Below are positions 42,624 to 51,848 of a DNA stretch of 64,000 nucleotides, piece by piece (position 1 is the first letter of the stretch; the number at the start of each line of letters is the position of its first letter). The position numbers were made by a program, and so were the translations under genes. The notes below the pieces were generated by a model. That model worked only from the letters and a program-made list of their open reading frames with translations, was not told where the DNA came from and ran no database searches. Origin of the DNA: Bacillota bacterium (lineage in GTDB: Bacteria; Bacillota; Bacilli; Paenibacillales; NBRC-103111); contig JAEWMH010000191.1 in assembly GCA_023393235.1 (NCBI GenBank), positions 1 through 64,000 on the forward strand, read 5' to 3'.

Positions 42624-43502
42624 ATGAACCATCCCGGAAACACAGCCCGCCGCATCCGGCTGTCCAAGGGTTTTTCACAGAAGGAAATTTTTACGGGGAT
42701 TGTATCCAAAAGCTACGCCATCGCCTTCGAGCAGGGAAAAGCCATTCTGAATGTTCAGGATCTGGCACAGGTGTTGGAGAGGCTGTGCATCACACACCAG
42801 GAATTCGAATTTATTCGGGCCGGTTACCGGAATCCGGAATCCGTCTCCTTATGGCGAAGCTTCGCTTTTGCGGCCAACGGCAAACAACGCGGCAAGCTGG
42901 AGGAGCTGTACCGTCTCCACCGGAACGATAAATCCGATTACCATAAGGTTATCGCGTATTTATCCCGGGCCATCCAATATTCCTTCTCCGCCGCCACCTC
43001 TTTGCCCTCTATCCCCTGCACTGCAGAGGAGCAGCAATTTCTCATTCACTATCTCATGAAGAAGGAATCCTGGATGCTGGAGGAAATTAACCTGTTTTCC
43101 TCCTATTTTTATCTGTTCGATACAGACACTCAGCGGCTGCTCATGCAAAACTGCTACAATAGCCTCCTGCGTTATGCGGAATATTCCCATTATGAGGAGC
43201 GCATGTACAACCTGCTTACCAATTATATTGCCCATTGTTATCGTCAGCTCCGCCGTGAAGACGGAGACGAATGGCTGCAGAAGCTCAGACAGCTCCCCAA
43301 AAACAAAGCCTATCTGCACCAGATGGTGCTGGCCCAATTATGTGAGGCGGACCATCTAGCTGCTCACGGGCAGGCAGAGGCAGGAAAAACGCTAGTTTTG
43401 GCATGCGCCGGAATCTTCCGGAGCCTGGGCTTTGCGGCTGAGGCCGATGGTGCTTTGGAAAACTATGAGGCTCTTCTGTTGGTTTATGGGGAAAAGCAAT
43501 AA
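42624..43502 (+). CDS. Rgg/MutR-like regulator
   Basis: The 292-residue product has an XRE-type HTH (RRIRLSKGFSQKEIFTGIVSKSYAIAFEQGK) and a helical C-terminal region of about 220 residues with the tetratricopeptide-like layout of Rgg, GadR and MutR proteins. Many such regulators bind short peptide pheromones. No pheromone-like gene is visible beside it. GGGGG lies 8 bases before the ATG. The divergent MFS gene is the most likely target. Confidence 0.8.
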   Translation: MNHPGNTARRIRLSKGFSQKEIFTGIVSKSYAIAFEQGKAILNVQDLAQVLERLCITHQEFEFIRAGYRNPESVSLWRSFAFAANGKQRGKLEELYRLHRNDKSDYHKVIAYLSRAIQYSFSAATSLPSIPCTAEEQQFLIHYLMKKESWMLEEINLFSSYFYLFDTDTQRLLMQNCYNSLLRYAEYSHYEERMYNLLTNYIAHCYRQLRREDGDEWLQKLRQLPKNKAYLHQMVLAQLCEADHLAAHGQAEAGKTLVLACAGIFRSLGFAAEADGALENYEALLLVYGEKQ

Positions 43503-43536
43503 GGAGTCTACCGGTTATGGAAGACTCCCTGCTTTG
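43503..43536. terminator. Hairpin between convergent genes
   Basis: GGAGTCT pairs with AGACTCC around a 12-base loop. The T-tract on either side is weak. Confidence 0.5.
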
Positions 43537-43541
43537 TAAGA

Positions 43542-46289
43542 CTAATTGGGTAGACCCAAAATACGATCCGCTATATCCTCCCCTTGTTGCAAAAGAGAAT
43601 CAAACAGGAACAAACGTTCCTCCCCTTGATTATTCCCCACCGTTAGCTCCTGCCAAGGAATATCCGCGATATAGGCTAATGAAGCCTCAGCCGGAATTAG
43701 GGCCAGCCTGCGGAGCTCTTTCACAGCCTCTACTACGAAAGCCATAGCGAGCACATCCGAGGATGGTCCTTCGTCACGCCACGTTATTTCCATAATGGCT
43801 TCATCCGGGTAAAAACCAGGGCGCAGCTGTATCGCGACATTTCCTTGTACAGTAGGCATTTCACTAGCAAAGGGCTGTTGGACGTTCATCCCGACGAGAA
43901 CCGCAGCCAGGGTGAAACACGATGCTGACGGCTTGTTGGCTGTTCTTTCTGGTGGGTTATCGGGGAAAACGGCGTGCCGGACCCGTAAAGTCCCTGTACC
44001 GTTTTTTAAAGCCAAATGAATTAGGGTATGCCCCGGTTCCTGCGGGTCAGGAACCGCTTCTTGATATAATGCCTCGAACAGAACATGTGTTCCGGAGCTT
44101 TGGATGTAGTGGTCTGCCGCCAGCTGGACCAGAACCGGCTCCAGCTCTCCATCCCGGTATGCACCTGCCTCCAGCAAGGCCTGCAATAGCTTGCCGGAAG
44201 CGGATTCCGGCGAGGCTGGAGCCGTGATAGACCATTGCGTCCGCCTGGCGCGGGTGATTTCGGTGAGCAGGCTTCCGCTGCTCTCCACCAGCACCACGCG
44301 CAATCCCCGGCCGGCCAGCTTGGCGGCGCACACGACTCCGGCCACACTGCCCCCGATTACAGCGGCATCGTATTCCCCAAGGTTTATCTCTTGTGAAGCG
44401 TGAACACGGCTGGCTAATGCCGGGTTCAGCAGATATTCGGCTGCCCGGCCCACATACCGCCGGGGATCGGCTGCAGCTTCCTGCCATATATCCGTCAGCG
44501 GAGCTTCGCGGCCCAGCCGTTTCAGGAGAATGGCTCCCCGCAGCTCCAGACTCCAACGGAGGGATTCCGGCCGCTCTCCATGCATCAGGTAGTCCGTCCC
44601 CAAACTTGGATGCTCCAGCCATCGTGACAACACAGAGGCGGTCCGGTTTTGTTCATCCTGGGTCATGTCCGGCAGCAGCACCGAGAGATAATCCAGCAGA
44701 AAGGTATGGATGACGGAGGATTCTGTTTCCTCCAGAGCTGTCAAGGCCTGGCTAAGTGCTGCTTTACTCTTCAAGAGCCGCAGCAATACAAATCCTGCCA
44801 CCCAAAAGGGAACACACTTGGGATGATCGCTAAGCTTCGTCTTTTCCTTGCAGCGGATAAGCTCCAGGAGGAACGGAACGGCTTCATGACTGCCCATCAG
44901 GCACAGTGTAATGGCGGCCATCATCCTTTCTTCAACCGGAATGTCCTCCTGGAGCTTCCTGTTGAGCGCCCGGATTACATCCGGACGGGGACCGGCCTTG
45001 TGGGCCAACAGCCAAACCGCCTTCCAGCCCTCTCCTGTTCCCAAAGCATGGACCAGATCACAAACCATGCTCTCCGGTGCTGCCTTGATTTCCTCTGGGT
45101 GGATCTGGACAAGCGGTTCTTGCGTAAAACGGAGATTACGCCCCTGCTTCCGCTTCAGGTCGTTCTGCTCCAATACGCCCCGCTCCACCAGGCGACCTTG
45201 CAGCTCACTCCGGTCAAGGCTCCTTGGGCTCACCCGGTTACGTATGCTCATGGCAGCGGCAACACCTGCTGCCTCCCCTACCTTGTGCATGTCCTTTTGC
45301 ATCCGGACACCCATGGAGACATCCCGGTCCACGGATAACGCGCGGCCGCCAACCAGGATTCCCTCCAAGCCGAGGGGCAGCAGACTGCCGTAGGGGATAT
45401 CGCACCACAGCCCTTTGGTGAACAAGCCCAATACGGAAATCCACAGCTGGCTGAACCCGCTTTCGTTGCCGGTATCAAAGCCGTGATTATCCAAGTGGGA
45501 ATAGCTCCGGGCGATTACATCCGGCGCAGGTGTATCCTCAATATACTCCTCCAGACGGATGGTTGTGTCCCCTTCGATCCGTCCCCCTTCACGCAGGCCA
45601 AGCATGGCGGACAGCCCGAAGTAGCGGCTGCCCTGCCGGCAGGCCTCCGCCACCCATTCACGGCCGCGGAAGAAAGCACGGGTCACATCCCACGGGTCAT
45701 ACGGATCCACCCAGCCGGCATCCAGATTATCATAGCCCAGGACTCCGTCCTGCAGGCCCCGGGGAATATACGAGTAGTTATGGTAGATGCCGTCCAGCTC
45801 CCGCCCGTACCGGAGTGTGCCTCCGGCCATACGGACAACACTGCCATTCCCTGTACAATCCACAGTAACCTTGGCCTCAATCCGCAGCTGCCCCCAAGGG
45901 GAAACGGCTGTAACACCGGACACGGTAGAATCGGACATCTTAACACCATTGACCACCGTATTTAAAAATACCTGTACACCCCGTTCCGAACACAGAGCGC
46001 TCAGTGCCGCCCGTTTAGCCTCCGGATGGAAGCCCTTGGTTTTGCCGCCGAATATCCGGGCAACTTCTTCCGTCCGGCGGTCCACCAGCTCCTGAAGTCC
46101 GCCTGGTGAGCCATAATAATACCGGTGAATGCCGCCTCTGGTGGCGACACCGCCCAACGCACTGTCACTCTCAAGAAGTACCACCCGGGCGCCTTCCTCC
46201 GCAGCAGCCAAGGCGGCCAAACAGCCGGAGGTGCCTCCACCGGCTATCAGAACATCCGTTTCTATAAACTGGTATGGGACAGAGTTCAT
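43542..46289 (-). CDS. Two-module FAD-dependent oxidoreductase with a helical-repeat linker
   Basis: The 915-residue product starts with a complete FAD-binding fold (DVLIAGGGTSGCLAALAAAE, residues about 12-31, then GGVATRGGIHRYYYG), typical of the FAD_oxidored family common in glycan-use loci. Residues about 430-610 are helical, with LL-rich segments like HEAT repeats. A second FAD-type Rossmann motif, YDAAVIGGSVAGVVCAAKLA, follows at about 640 with its own acidic turn (VVLVESSGS). Usual family members have one module and 450-600 residues. It is the last gene of the glycan operon, overlapping the GH38 gene by four bases, and lacks a signal peptide, so it would act on imported sugars. The reaction is unknown. 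Confidence 0.82.
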   Translation of the reverse strand: MNSVPYQFIETDVLIAGGGTSGCLAALAAAEEGARVVLLESDSALGGVATRGGIHRYYYGSPGGLQELVDRRTEEVARIFGGKTKGFHPEAKRAALSALCSERGVQVFLNTVVNGVKMSDSTVSGVTAVSPWGQLRIEAKVTVDCTGNGSVVRMAGGTLRYGRELDGIYHNYSYIPRGLQDGVLGYDNLDAGWVDPYDPWDVTRAFFRGREWVAEACRQGSRYFGLSAMLGLREGGRIEGDTTIRLEEYIEDTPAPDVIARSYSHLDNHGFDTGNESGFSQLWISVLGLFTKGLWCDIPYGSLLPLGLEGILVGGRALSVDRDVSMGVRMQKDMHKVGEAAGVAAAMSIRNRVSPRSLDRSELQGRLVERGVLEQNDLKRKQGRNLRFTQEPLVQIHPEEIKAAPESMVCDLVHALGTGEGWKAVWLLAHKAGPRPDVIRALNRKLQEDIPVEERMMAAITLCLMGSHEAVPFLLELIRCKEKTKLSDHPKCVPFWVAGFVLLRLLKSKAALSQALTALEETESSVIHTFLLDYLSVLLPDMTQDEQNRTASVLSRWLEHPSLGTDYLMHGERPESLRWSLELRGAILLKRLGREAPLTDIWQEAAADPRRYVGRAAEYLLNPALASRVHASQEINLGEYDAAVIGGSVAGVVCAAKLAGRGLRVVLVESSGSLLTEITRARRTQWSITAPASPESASGKLLQALLEAGAYRDGELEPVLVQLAADHYIQSSGTHVLFEALYQEAVPDPQEPGHTLIHLALKNGTGTLRVRHAVFPDNPPERTANKPSASCFTLAAVLVGMNVQQPFASEMPTVQGNVAIQLRPGFYPDEAIMEITWRDEGPSSDVLAMAFVVEAVKELRRLALIPAEASLAYIADIPWQELTVGNNQGEERLFLFDSLLQQGEDIADRILGLPN

Positions 46290-49200
46290 GCCCCTCCCCC
46301 CTTCAAGCGGAGCAGGAAGGTTTTGATCTCATAGGGCTTAATATGAAACTCGAAGGGGCCTGTTTGCTCCTCTCCCTCCGGACGCTCCATCAGATCCGTC
46401 TCCTGCCAGGAGGCCAATTCGCATGCAGTGTGCACAGCAACCTGTCCCCGGCGTCCTGCAAACTCATGCAAACGGAGAATAATTCCGGTTCCGTCCTCGG
46501 CGGCTTTGACCGCATCGATCCAAACATGGTCAGCGGACAAGGAGATGAAGGAGCCTGCCTCCCCCTCCGGCAATCCTTCCGCTCCTGTCATGGGACAGTT
46601 CAAGTCCCATGCCTCTTGAACCGTACCTCCCATCAGCCAATCCCCCTCATGGGGCAAAAGGGAATACGTAAACTGATGCTCTCCCTGATCCGCGTGCGGA
46701 TCGGGGTAAGTGGCGGATTTTATCAGACTGATGCGCAGCACATTTTCCTTCACATCATAGCCGTATTTGCAATCGTTCAGCAGGCTGACGCCGTAGCCGC
46801 GCTCCGACAGATCCACCCACTGGTGGCCTACATTTTCGAATCTGGCGTAATCCCAGCTGGTGTTCCAGTGGGTCGGGCGCTTCACATTGCCGAACTGGAC
46901 ATCATAGGTAGCCTCCGTCGAACGGATATCCACAGGAAAGGCTGCCTTCAACAGCTGGTGCTGCTCCCGCCATTCCACCGCTGTGCGGAAATCCATCCGG
47001 CGGCTTGCGGCATACACAATCAGCTCCTGGCGGATCACGGAATCCATATACCCCCATTCGAAGGCAACCACCGCCCGCAGAGGACCGGCCTCCTGAAGAC
47101 GGACAGACCGCAGCTCCGTAACCGTCCGGGATTTCTCCTGGTAGAACAGGTCAATATTCCAGGCATCGAACTGCATGGGCTTATCCTCAAACACCTGCAG
47201 CAGGTTGCCGCAAACGCCGGGAGACAGCACCTCTCTGCCTAGTTGACGATCATAGATACGGGTAAATTGTCCAGCCTCGTTCCACTCCAGTACATAGAAA
47301 GGCGTTTCCAGACTTATCTCATTAAAGGTAAAGGGAATGTGGGCCGTCTCCACTGCCGTACCCTCCGGCTCATACCAAATTGTCGTGAACCCGCACGAAG
47401 GCGCATCCGTCACCTCCACCAGCCAGCCCTCCGGCGTCAGCTGGGCCTGCAGAGGGGAATGGTCGGCCCGTCTCCAGCAGCCGGTGTTTTGCCCGTCTTC
47501 CGCAGCAAGGGTTACCAGCCCGTTCCGGTTCCAGGAAGCGCTGTTCAATACCGTAAAACCCTTGGCCGTATCCCGGCTGCCGGCAGAAACGGATACTGTA
47601 CCGCCGCCGTTCAGCAAGGCCGTCTCCGTTTCACGCTTCACCTGCTCCAGCAGCTGTGCCGCTTCCGCATACTCCTCGCGGGCATCCTCGTACACCTCCG
47701 CAATAGAGGAGCCGGGAATAATATCGTGGAACTGGTTGCGGAGCACGATTTTCCAAACCCGGTTCAACTGCTCCTGAGCCTGACTGATGGAAACCGCAGG
47801 GTTCACTAATCCCGCCCAAACCGACCACAGCTCCATTTCCCGCAGGGACAGCTCAAAGCGCCGGTTGGCCTTTTTGATAAAGGCCTGGCTGGTGTAGGTG
47901 CCCCGGTGATTCTCCAGATACAGCTCCCCGTCCCAGACGTGGACATATTGATCCGTTGCCGCCGCCTTTTCCTCCAGCTCCTGGAAGAAGGTGTCTGCCC
48001 GACCCGTTACGGCCTTGGGCAATCCTGGCATCCGGTCCAGCCTGCGGCGCATCTCCAGCATATCCCGGTTGACACCGCCGCCCCCGTCGCCGAAGCCGTA
48101 GCAAAGCAGCAGCTCCTCGTTCCAGGCTTTGTCCCGGTAATTCCGCCAGATGCCGGTCAGCGTCTCGGGCACCACATAACCGTTGTAGGTATAGTAGGTT
48201 TCGTGGGGGAATTCAATTTCAGGCGTCGTTATAAAATGGGTCAGCACCTCCGAGCCGTCCATCCCCCTCCAGACGAAGGTGTCATGGGGCATCCGGTTGT
48301 ACTGGCTCCAGCTGATTTTCGTGGTCATAAAAGAAGTGATGCCCGATTTACGGAGAATCTGCGGCAGGGCCCAGCTGTACCCGAACACATCGGGCAGCCA
48401 GAGATACTTGCACTCTGCGCCGAATTCCTCTCGGAAGAAGCGGGTACCGAACAAGATCTGCCGCACCAGGGATTCGCCGGAGGTTAGGTTGCAGTCAGCC
48501 TCCAGCCACATGGCGCCGCCTGCCTCCCAGCGTCCCTCACGGATGCGCTCACCGATTTGCGTGTACAGCTCCGGGTAGTCCGTTTTGATATATTCATACA
48601 ATTGGGGCTGGGTTTGCAAAAAGATATATTCCGGATACTCCTCCATCAGGCGCAGCACCGTGGAAAAGGAGCGGGCTGCTTTTTCCCGGGTATGGCGCAG
48701 CCGCCACAGCCAGGCCACATCGATATGGGTATGCCCGATACAGCGAACAGTGACGGGATGGTTGGCGGGAAGCAGCTCCAGCCCTTCCCGGAGCGCCGCT
48801 GCCGCTTCCGCGACAGAGCCGTAATAGGCATCGGAGCCGGGTTTGGACCAATCCACCCGGTTTAGGGAACGGTTCAACAGAGCCAGCAGCGCTTGTCTGT
48901 CGGGAGTGGTGTCCGGCAGTACGGATACGGTTTCCCGGACGGCCCGCGCGGTATAATACAGATCGTCTGATGCCTTATGAAGGAAGCTGAGCTCTGCCCG
49001 TTTGATCTCATGAATCTGAAGCTGGGGCACACCTCCGCCCTCCAGGCCGGACCACAGCCGGAAGATCAGCTGCACCGGTTGTCCCGCCAGCTCATCCAGG
49101 AATACCTCCTGGTGATTGCTGTCCACGCCTTGCAGCGGACGGCCATTCAGGAACAGCAGGGATTCGAAGCCCTGGCTATTGCCGTGATGAGTCCGGCCAA

Positions 49201-49462
49201 AATCGAACCGCCCCACCAGCCGGTGCTCCGCCAATTGCTTAGGAAGCAGCGCCTCCACCTTGAGCCAGACATAGCGGTCTCTGCCGCTCCACCGGTCTCC
49301 CAGCTGCAGGGTTTCCCAGGTATCTTGGCTGGGAGGTTCGGCAGCTATTTCCCCGAGTTCATCCGTCAGCATCTCCAGCACTTCAAAACGGGTGATGGTC
49401 CGGTAGCGCAGCTCCCCGATTTCAGCGATACGCTGCTTCAATTTCTCTTCAGTCCAAAACAT
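46286..49462 (-). CDS. GH38 alpha-mannosidase
   Basis: The 1058-residue product has the GH38 zinc motif GHTHIDVAWLWRL near residue 242 and the nucleophile Asp near 357 in LWLPDVFGYSWALPQ. The C-terminal beta domains are of full length. There is no signal peptide, so it works in the cytoplasm on imported oligosaccharides, releasing alpha-linked mannose. The frame is open to 49519, but ATG 49462 is chosen since AGAGGAGG lies 7 bases ahead. It overlaps the lyase gene by 14 bases upstream and the oxidoreductase gene by four bases downstream, showing tight coupling. Confidence 0.93.
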   Translation of the reverse strand: MFWTEEKLKQRIAEIGELRYRTITRFEVLEMLTDELGEIAAEPPSQDTWETLQLGDRWSGRDRYVWLKVEALLPKQLAEHRLVGRFDFGRTHHGNSQGFESLLFLNGRPLQGVDSNHQEVFLDELAGQPVQLIFRLWSGLEGGGVPQLQIHEIKRAELSFLHKASDDLYYTARAVRETVSVLPDTTPDRQALLALLNRSLNRVDWSKPGSDAYYGSVAEAAAALREGLELLPANHPVTVRCIGHTHIDVAWLWRLRHTREKAARSFSTVLRLMEEYPEYIFLQTQPQLYEYIKTDYPELYTQIGERIREGRWEAGGAMWLEADCNLTSGESLVRQILFGTRFFREEFGAECKYLWLPDVFGYSWALPQILRKSGITSFMTTKISWSQYNRMPHDTFVWRGMDGSEVLTHFITTPEIEFPHETYYTYNGYVVPETLTGIWRNYRDKAWNEELLLCYGFGDGGGGVNRDMLEMRRRLDRMPGLPKAVTGRADTFFQELEEKAAATDQYVHVWDGELYLENHRGTYTSQAFIKKANRRFELSLREMELWSVWAGLVNPAVSISQAQEQLNRVWKIVLRNQFHDIIPGSSIAEVYEDAREEYAEAAQLLEQVKRETETALLNGGGTVSVSAGSRDTAKGFTVLNSASWNRNGLVTLAAEDGQNTGCWRRADHSPLQAQLTPEGWLVEVTDAPSCGFTTIWYEPEGTAVETAHIPFTFNEISLETPFYVLEWNEAGQFTRIYDRQLGREVLSPGVCGNLLQVFEDKPMQFDAWNIDLFYQEKSRTVTELRSVRLQEAGPLRAVVAFEWGYMDSVIRQELIVYAASRRMDFRTAVEWREQHQLLKAAFPVDIRSTEATYDVQFGNVKRPTHWNTSWDYARFENVGHQWVDLSERGYGVSLLNDCKYGYDVKENVLRISLIKSATYPDPHADQGEHQFTYSLLPHEGDWLMGGTVQEAWDLNCPMTGAEGLPEGEAGSFISLSADHVWIDAVKAAEDGTGIILRLHEFAGRRGQVAVHTACELASWQETDLMERPEGEEQTGPFEFHIKPYEIKTFLLRLKGGGA

Positions 49463-51773
49463 GGCGGACCTCCTCTGCCGGGTTAGGCGTGTGATTTTGT
49501 GGCGATTCCAACCGGACATACGACTGGCCTTGCTTCATCTGGCGTTTCCAGAGTCCGGACATGGGGTCCTTCAGAAATCCATTGGCTGACAAAGCGGACT
49601 CTCCTTCATTCCTGCAGTCGAAATAACACCAAGCATCCGACGTCAGACTGGTCCGGATGGCAAGACCGTCCCGGTAATCGATATATGCATCCGCCTTTAA
49701 TAACGAGCTGAACCGGCAATTCCCACCGCTTTTCAAGTAGCTGCCGTTATGCAGGGTGATCCGCTCAAGCTCCCCTTCCGGACTGTAGAGCGCCGTGCTT
49801 AAGAACGCATCCGTTTCGATTCCGGCGAAGCTTCCGTGGGCATTATCATGCATCACCCGGCCATCGGCATGGAGATTGCACAGCACCATCAGCACCCGTC
49901 CGTCAGGATACGTTAACCGGAAGGTTTGAAACTGGCCGTCGGCTTGTTTTTCCACCGTCACCGAGGGTGCCTGAGGCAGGGTGAACAGGGTGATAAACTT
50001 GATTCGGCGGTTCTCCCCTTCAGCACTCACCTTCATATATTCCGCCTCCGGAAAAATATCCTCCAGTCCCGTTCCCCGATGGGCAGCAGTAGAGTAACCC
50101 TTCTCACGGATGTATTGTTTCGACTCCGGATATAGATGGCGTACCGTCAGCCTGCTGCTTTCGTTGGGAGTTGTGGCATCCGGGGTAATATGAAAAGTAT
50201 CCTCTTCCAATTCGGCAGTGCCGCTATAATGCAGCAGCCATTGGAAGCTTCCCTCCCGGTTGGCAAACAGATCGTCCACCATAATCAGATATCCGTCCAG
50301 CAGGAGAAAATGCCGGTAAAAGCGGTGGTACAGGTTCATGTAGGGTCCCGTGCAGTCCGCCAGCAGGTAGCGGTAATCCGGTGCGTCCAGATATGCAGGC
50401 AGCCGACCTTCGAATTTGGTGCCGAATTCGATCATGTCCGGAGGCTGGCCTTCCCCGTCCAGCAGCACCACATTATGCGCCATGGACTGGCGGTAATACG
50501 AGTTGTACAGCGGTTTGGAATAGACGCAATAGCCCGAATCCATAATCCATTCCCGGCCGCCGCTAACGAGGATGAAGGTGCCAACATCCAGATGGTTATG
50601 GTTCCAGCTTTCCCCGGTTTTGACCGCCAGAAGGGTGCCGCCGTCCTCCGTCGCTTTCCCGTCCCGGATCATGCCATAGCCGCTGTGGGTCAATATGGAG
50701 ACCCCAGGCCGGTGCTCCGGAAATTTAGGCTCCATGTGTTCAGGATAATAAAACAGCTCCAGCGGTCCCGCCGGGAAATCCAGATTCGCCAGGAAAAAAG
50801 CCAGCATGTCCCCTCTGCCGAATTCTTCCGCCAGCCGCAGCCATACATGCCCATTGCCGTTGCGGGCTCCCGAATCGCCGAAGGTAAAGCTGTGCAGCTT
50901 TCCGTTGAGATGGAATACCGTCTCCAGATACGCGTCTGGAATGCGGCTAAGGAGCGGCTGGATAAACAGACTGGTTTCTCCCGTCGTACGCCGGTACAAA
51001 TCCTCAAACACCATAAAGCTGCCCAGAGCATAATCCAGATAGCTCATGGTTTCGATATAATCGCCGTTGGGACCGAAGTTGGCTTTTTTGTTCTGAAGCA
51101 CATTGCCGGGGTAGGCAAACCACTCCTTCAGCCCCTCCGTAATGGTATGCAGGTAAGCTGCGTATCCCTCCGTCTGATCCCCCAGGGTCAATAAAACCAT
51201 TCCCGCTCCGGACACACAGACAATCCACCAGTTATGGCCCATGGTATCCAGGGCATGGATTTTGCTGGTGGGGTCCAGCCAGTCTGTATACAATGGCAGA
51301 AAAGCTTTGGTGTACAACTGCTCCTCGATGGTGCGCTTCTCTTCATGGGTTAACGTATCCCGGATGCAGTCGTAAGCCAGGGAAAGATGAAGCCCGATAT
51401 CCGCCGTCCACAAATCGGAGGCCCTTCCCGAGCCGGTCTGGTACAGCCAGGCTTCTTCCTTACCGATCAGGAGAATCAGCTCCTTGATCCCCCGGGCCAG
51501 CTCCGCCCCCCTGTTCATCCGGTACAAAAAAGCCAGATGATGGGCCCGTTTGGCCTGCTCCCGGATATAATTGCCCAAGGTAAAGCGTTTGTTGCCGCCA
51601 AACTGCCGCACCCTGTCCTGCATGTCCTTCTGGGTCCGCGCCACCTCCTGCACGTCTTCACTGCCAAAACCTGCTGATTCGGCCTTCAGTAAGAGCCAGC
51701 CCTTTTCAATTATAGGGTTGGTCTTAATCTGGCGGCGGATGGCTTCCAATCTCTGATCTTCATAAAACACCAT
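49449..51773 (-). CDS. Heparinase II/III-family polysaccharide lyase
   Basis: The 774-residue product has an alpha/alpha toroid first half (TMGHNWWIVCVSGAG, GDYIETMSYLDY) and a beta-sandwich second half with NHNHLDVGTFIL near residue 391, the signature of heparinase II/III-like lyases (families PL12, 15, 17, 21). Such enzymes split uronic-acid-containing chains by beta-elimination. No signal peptide is present, so it should act on imported oligosaccharides. GGAGGGAG lies 7 bases before the ATG. Which uronic polymer it uses cannot be told. Confidence 0.88.
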   Translation of the reverse strand: MVFYEDQRLEAIRRQIKTNPIIEKGWLLLKAESAGFGSEDVQEVARTQKDMQDRVRQFGGNKRFTLGNYIREQAKRAHHLAFLYRMNRGAELARGIKELILLIGKEEAWLYQTGSGRASDLWTADIGLHLSLAYDCIRDTLTHEEKRTIEEQLYTKAFLPLYTDWLDPTSKIHALDTMGHNWWIVCVSGAGMVLLTLGDQTEGYAAYLHTITEGLKEWFAYPGNVLQNKKANFGPNGDYIETMSYLDYALGSFMVFEDLYRRTTGETSLFIQPLLSRIPDAYLETVFHLNGKLHSFTFGDSGARNGNGHVWLRLAEEFGRGDMLAFFLANLDFPAGPLELFYYPEHMEPKFPEHRPGVSILTHSGYGMIRDGKATEDGGTLLAVKTGESWNHNHLDVGTFILVSGGREWIMDSGYCVYSKPLYNSYYRQSMAHNVVLLDGEGQPPDMIEFGTKFEGRLPAYLDAPDYRYLLADCTGPYMNLYHRFYRHFLLLDGYLIMVDDLFANREGSFQWLLHYSGTAELEEDTFHITPDATTPNESSRLTVRHLYPESKQYIREKGYSTAAHRGTGLEDIFPEAEYMKVSAEGENRRIKFITLFTLPQAPSVTVEKQADGQFQTFRLTYPDGRVLMVLCNLHADGRVMHDNAHGSFAGIETDAFLSTALYSPEGELERITLHNGSYLKSGGNCRFSSLLKADAYIDYRDGLAIRTSLTSDAWCYFDCRNEGESALSANGFLKDPMSGLWKRQMKQGQSYVRLESPQNHTPNPAEEVRHVLD

Positions 51774-51801
51774 GGTTTCTCTCCCTCCTGCAAACGGATT
51801 G

Positions 51802-51839
51802 GGCCGGGAGGGGGCGGCAGCTTACCGCTTCCTCCGGCC
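51802..51839. other. GC-rich hairpin between the SLH protein and lyase genes
   Basis: GGCCGGGAGG (51802-51811) pairs with CCTCCGGCC (51831-51839), with inner GGCGG/CCGC pairing. No T-run follows on the minus strand, so it is more likely an RNA processing or stabilising element than a terminator. Confidence 0.5.
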
Positions 51840-51848
51840 TGTCCTTGT

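Noticed and set aside
42503..43541. A peptide pheromone gene next to the Rgg-like regulator
   Set aside because: No short frame with ribosome binding site and hydrophobic C-terminus was found on either side.
46274..47242. A 322-codon open frame opposite the GH38 gene
   Set aside because: It lies antisense to a conserved GH38 enzyme and shows no domain, signal or ribosome binding site.
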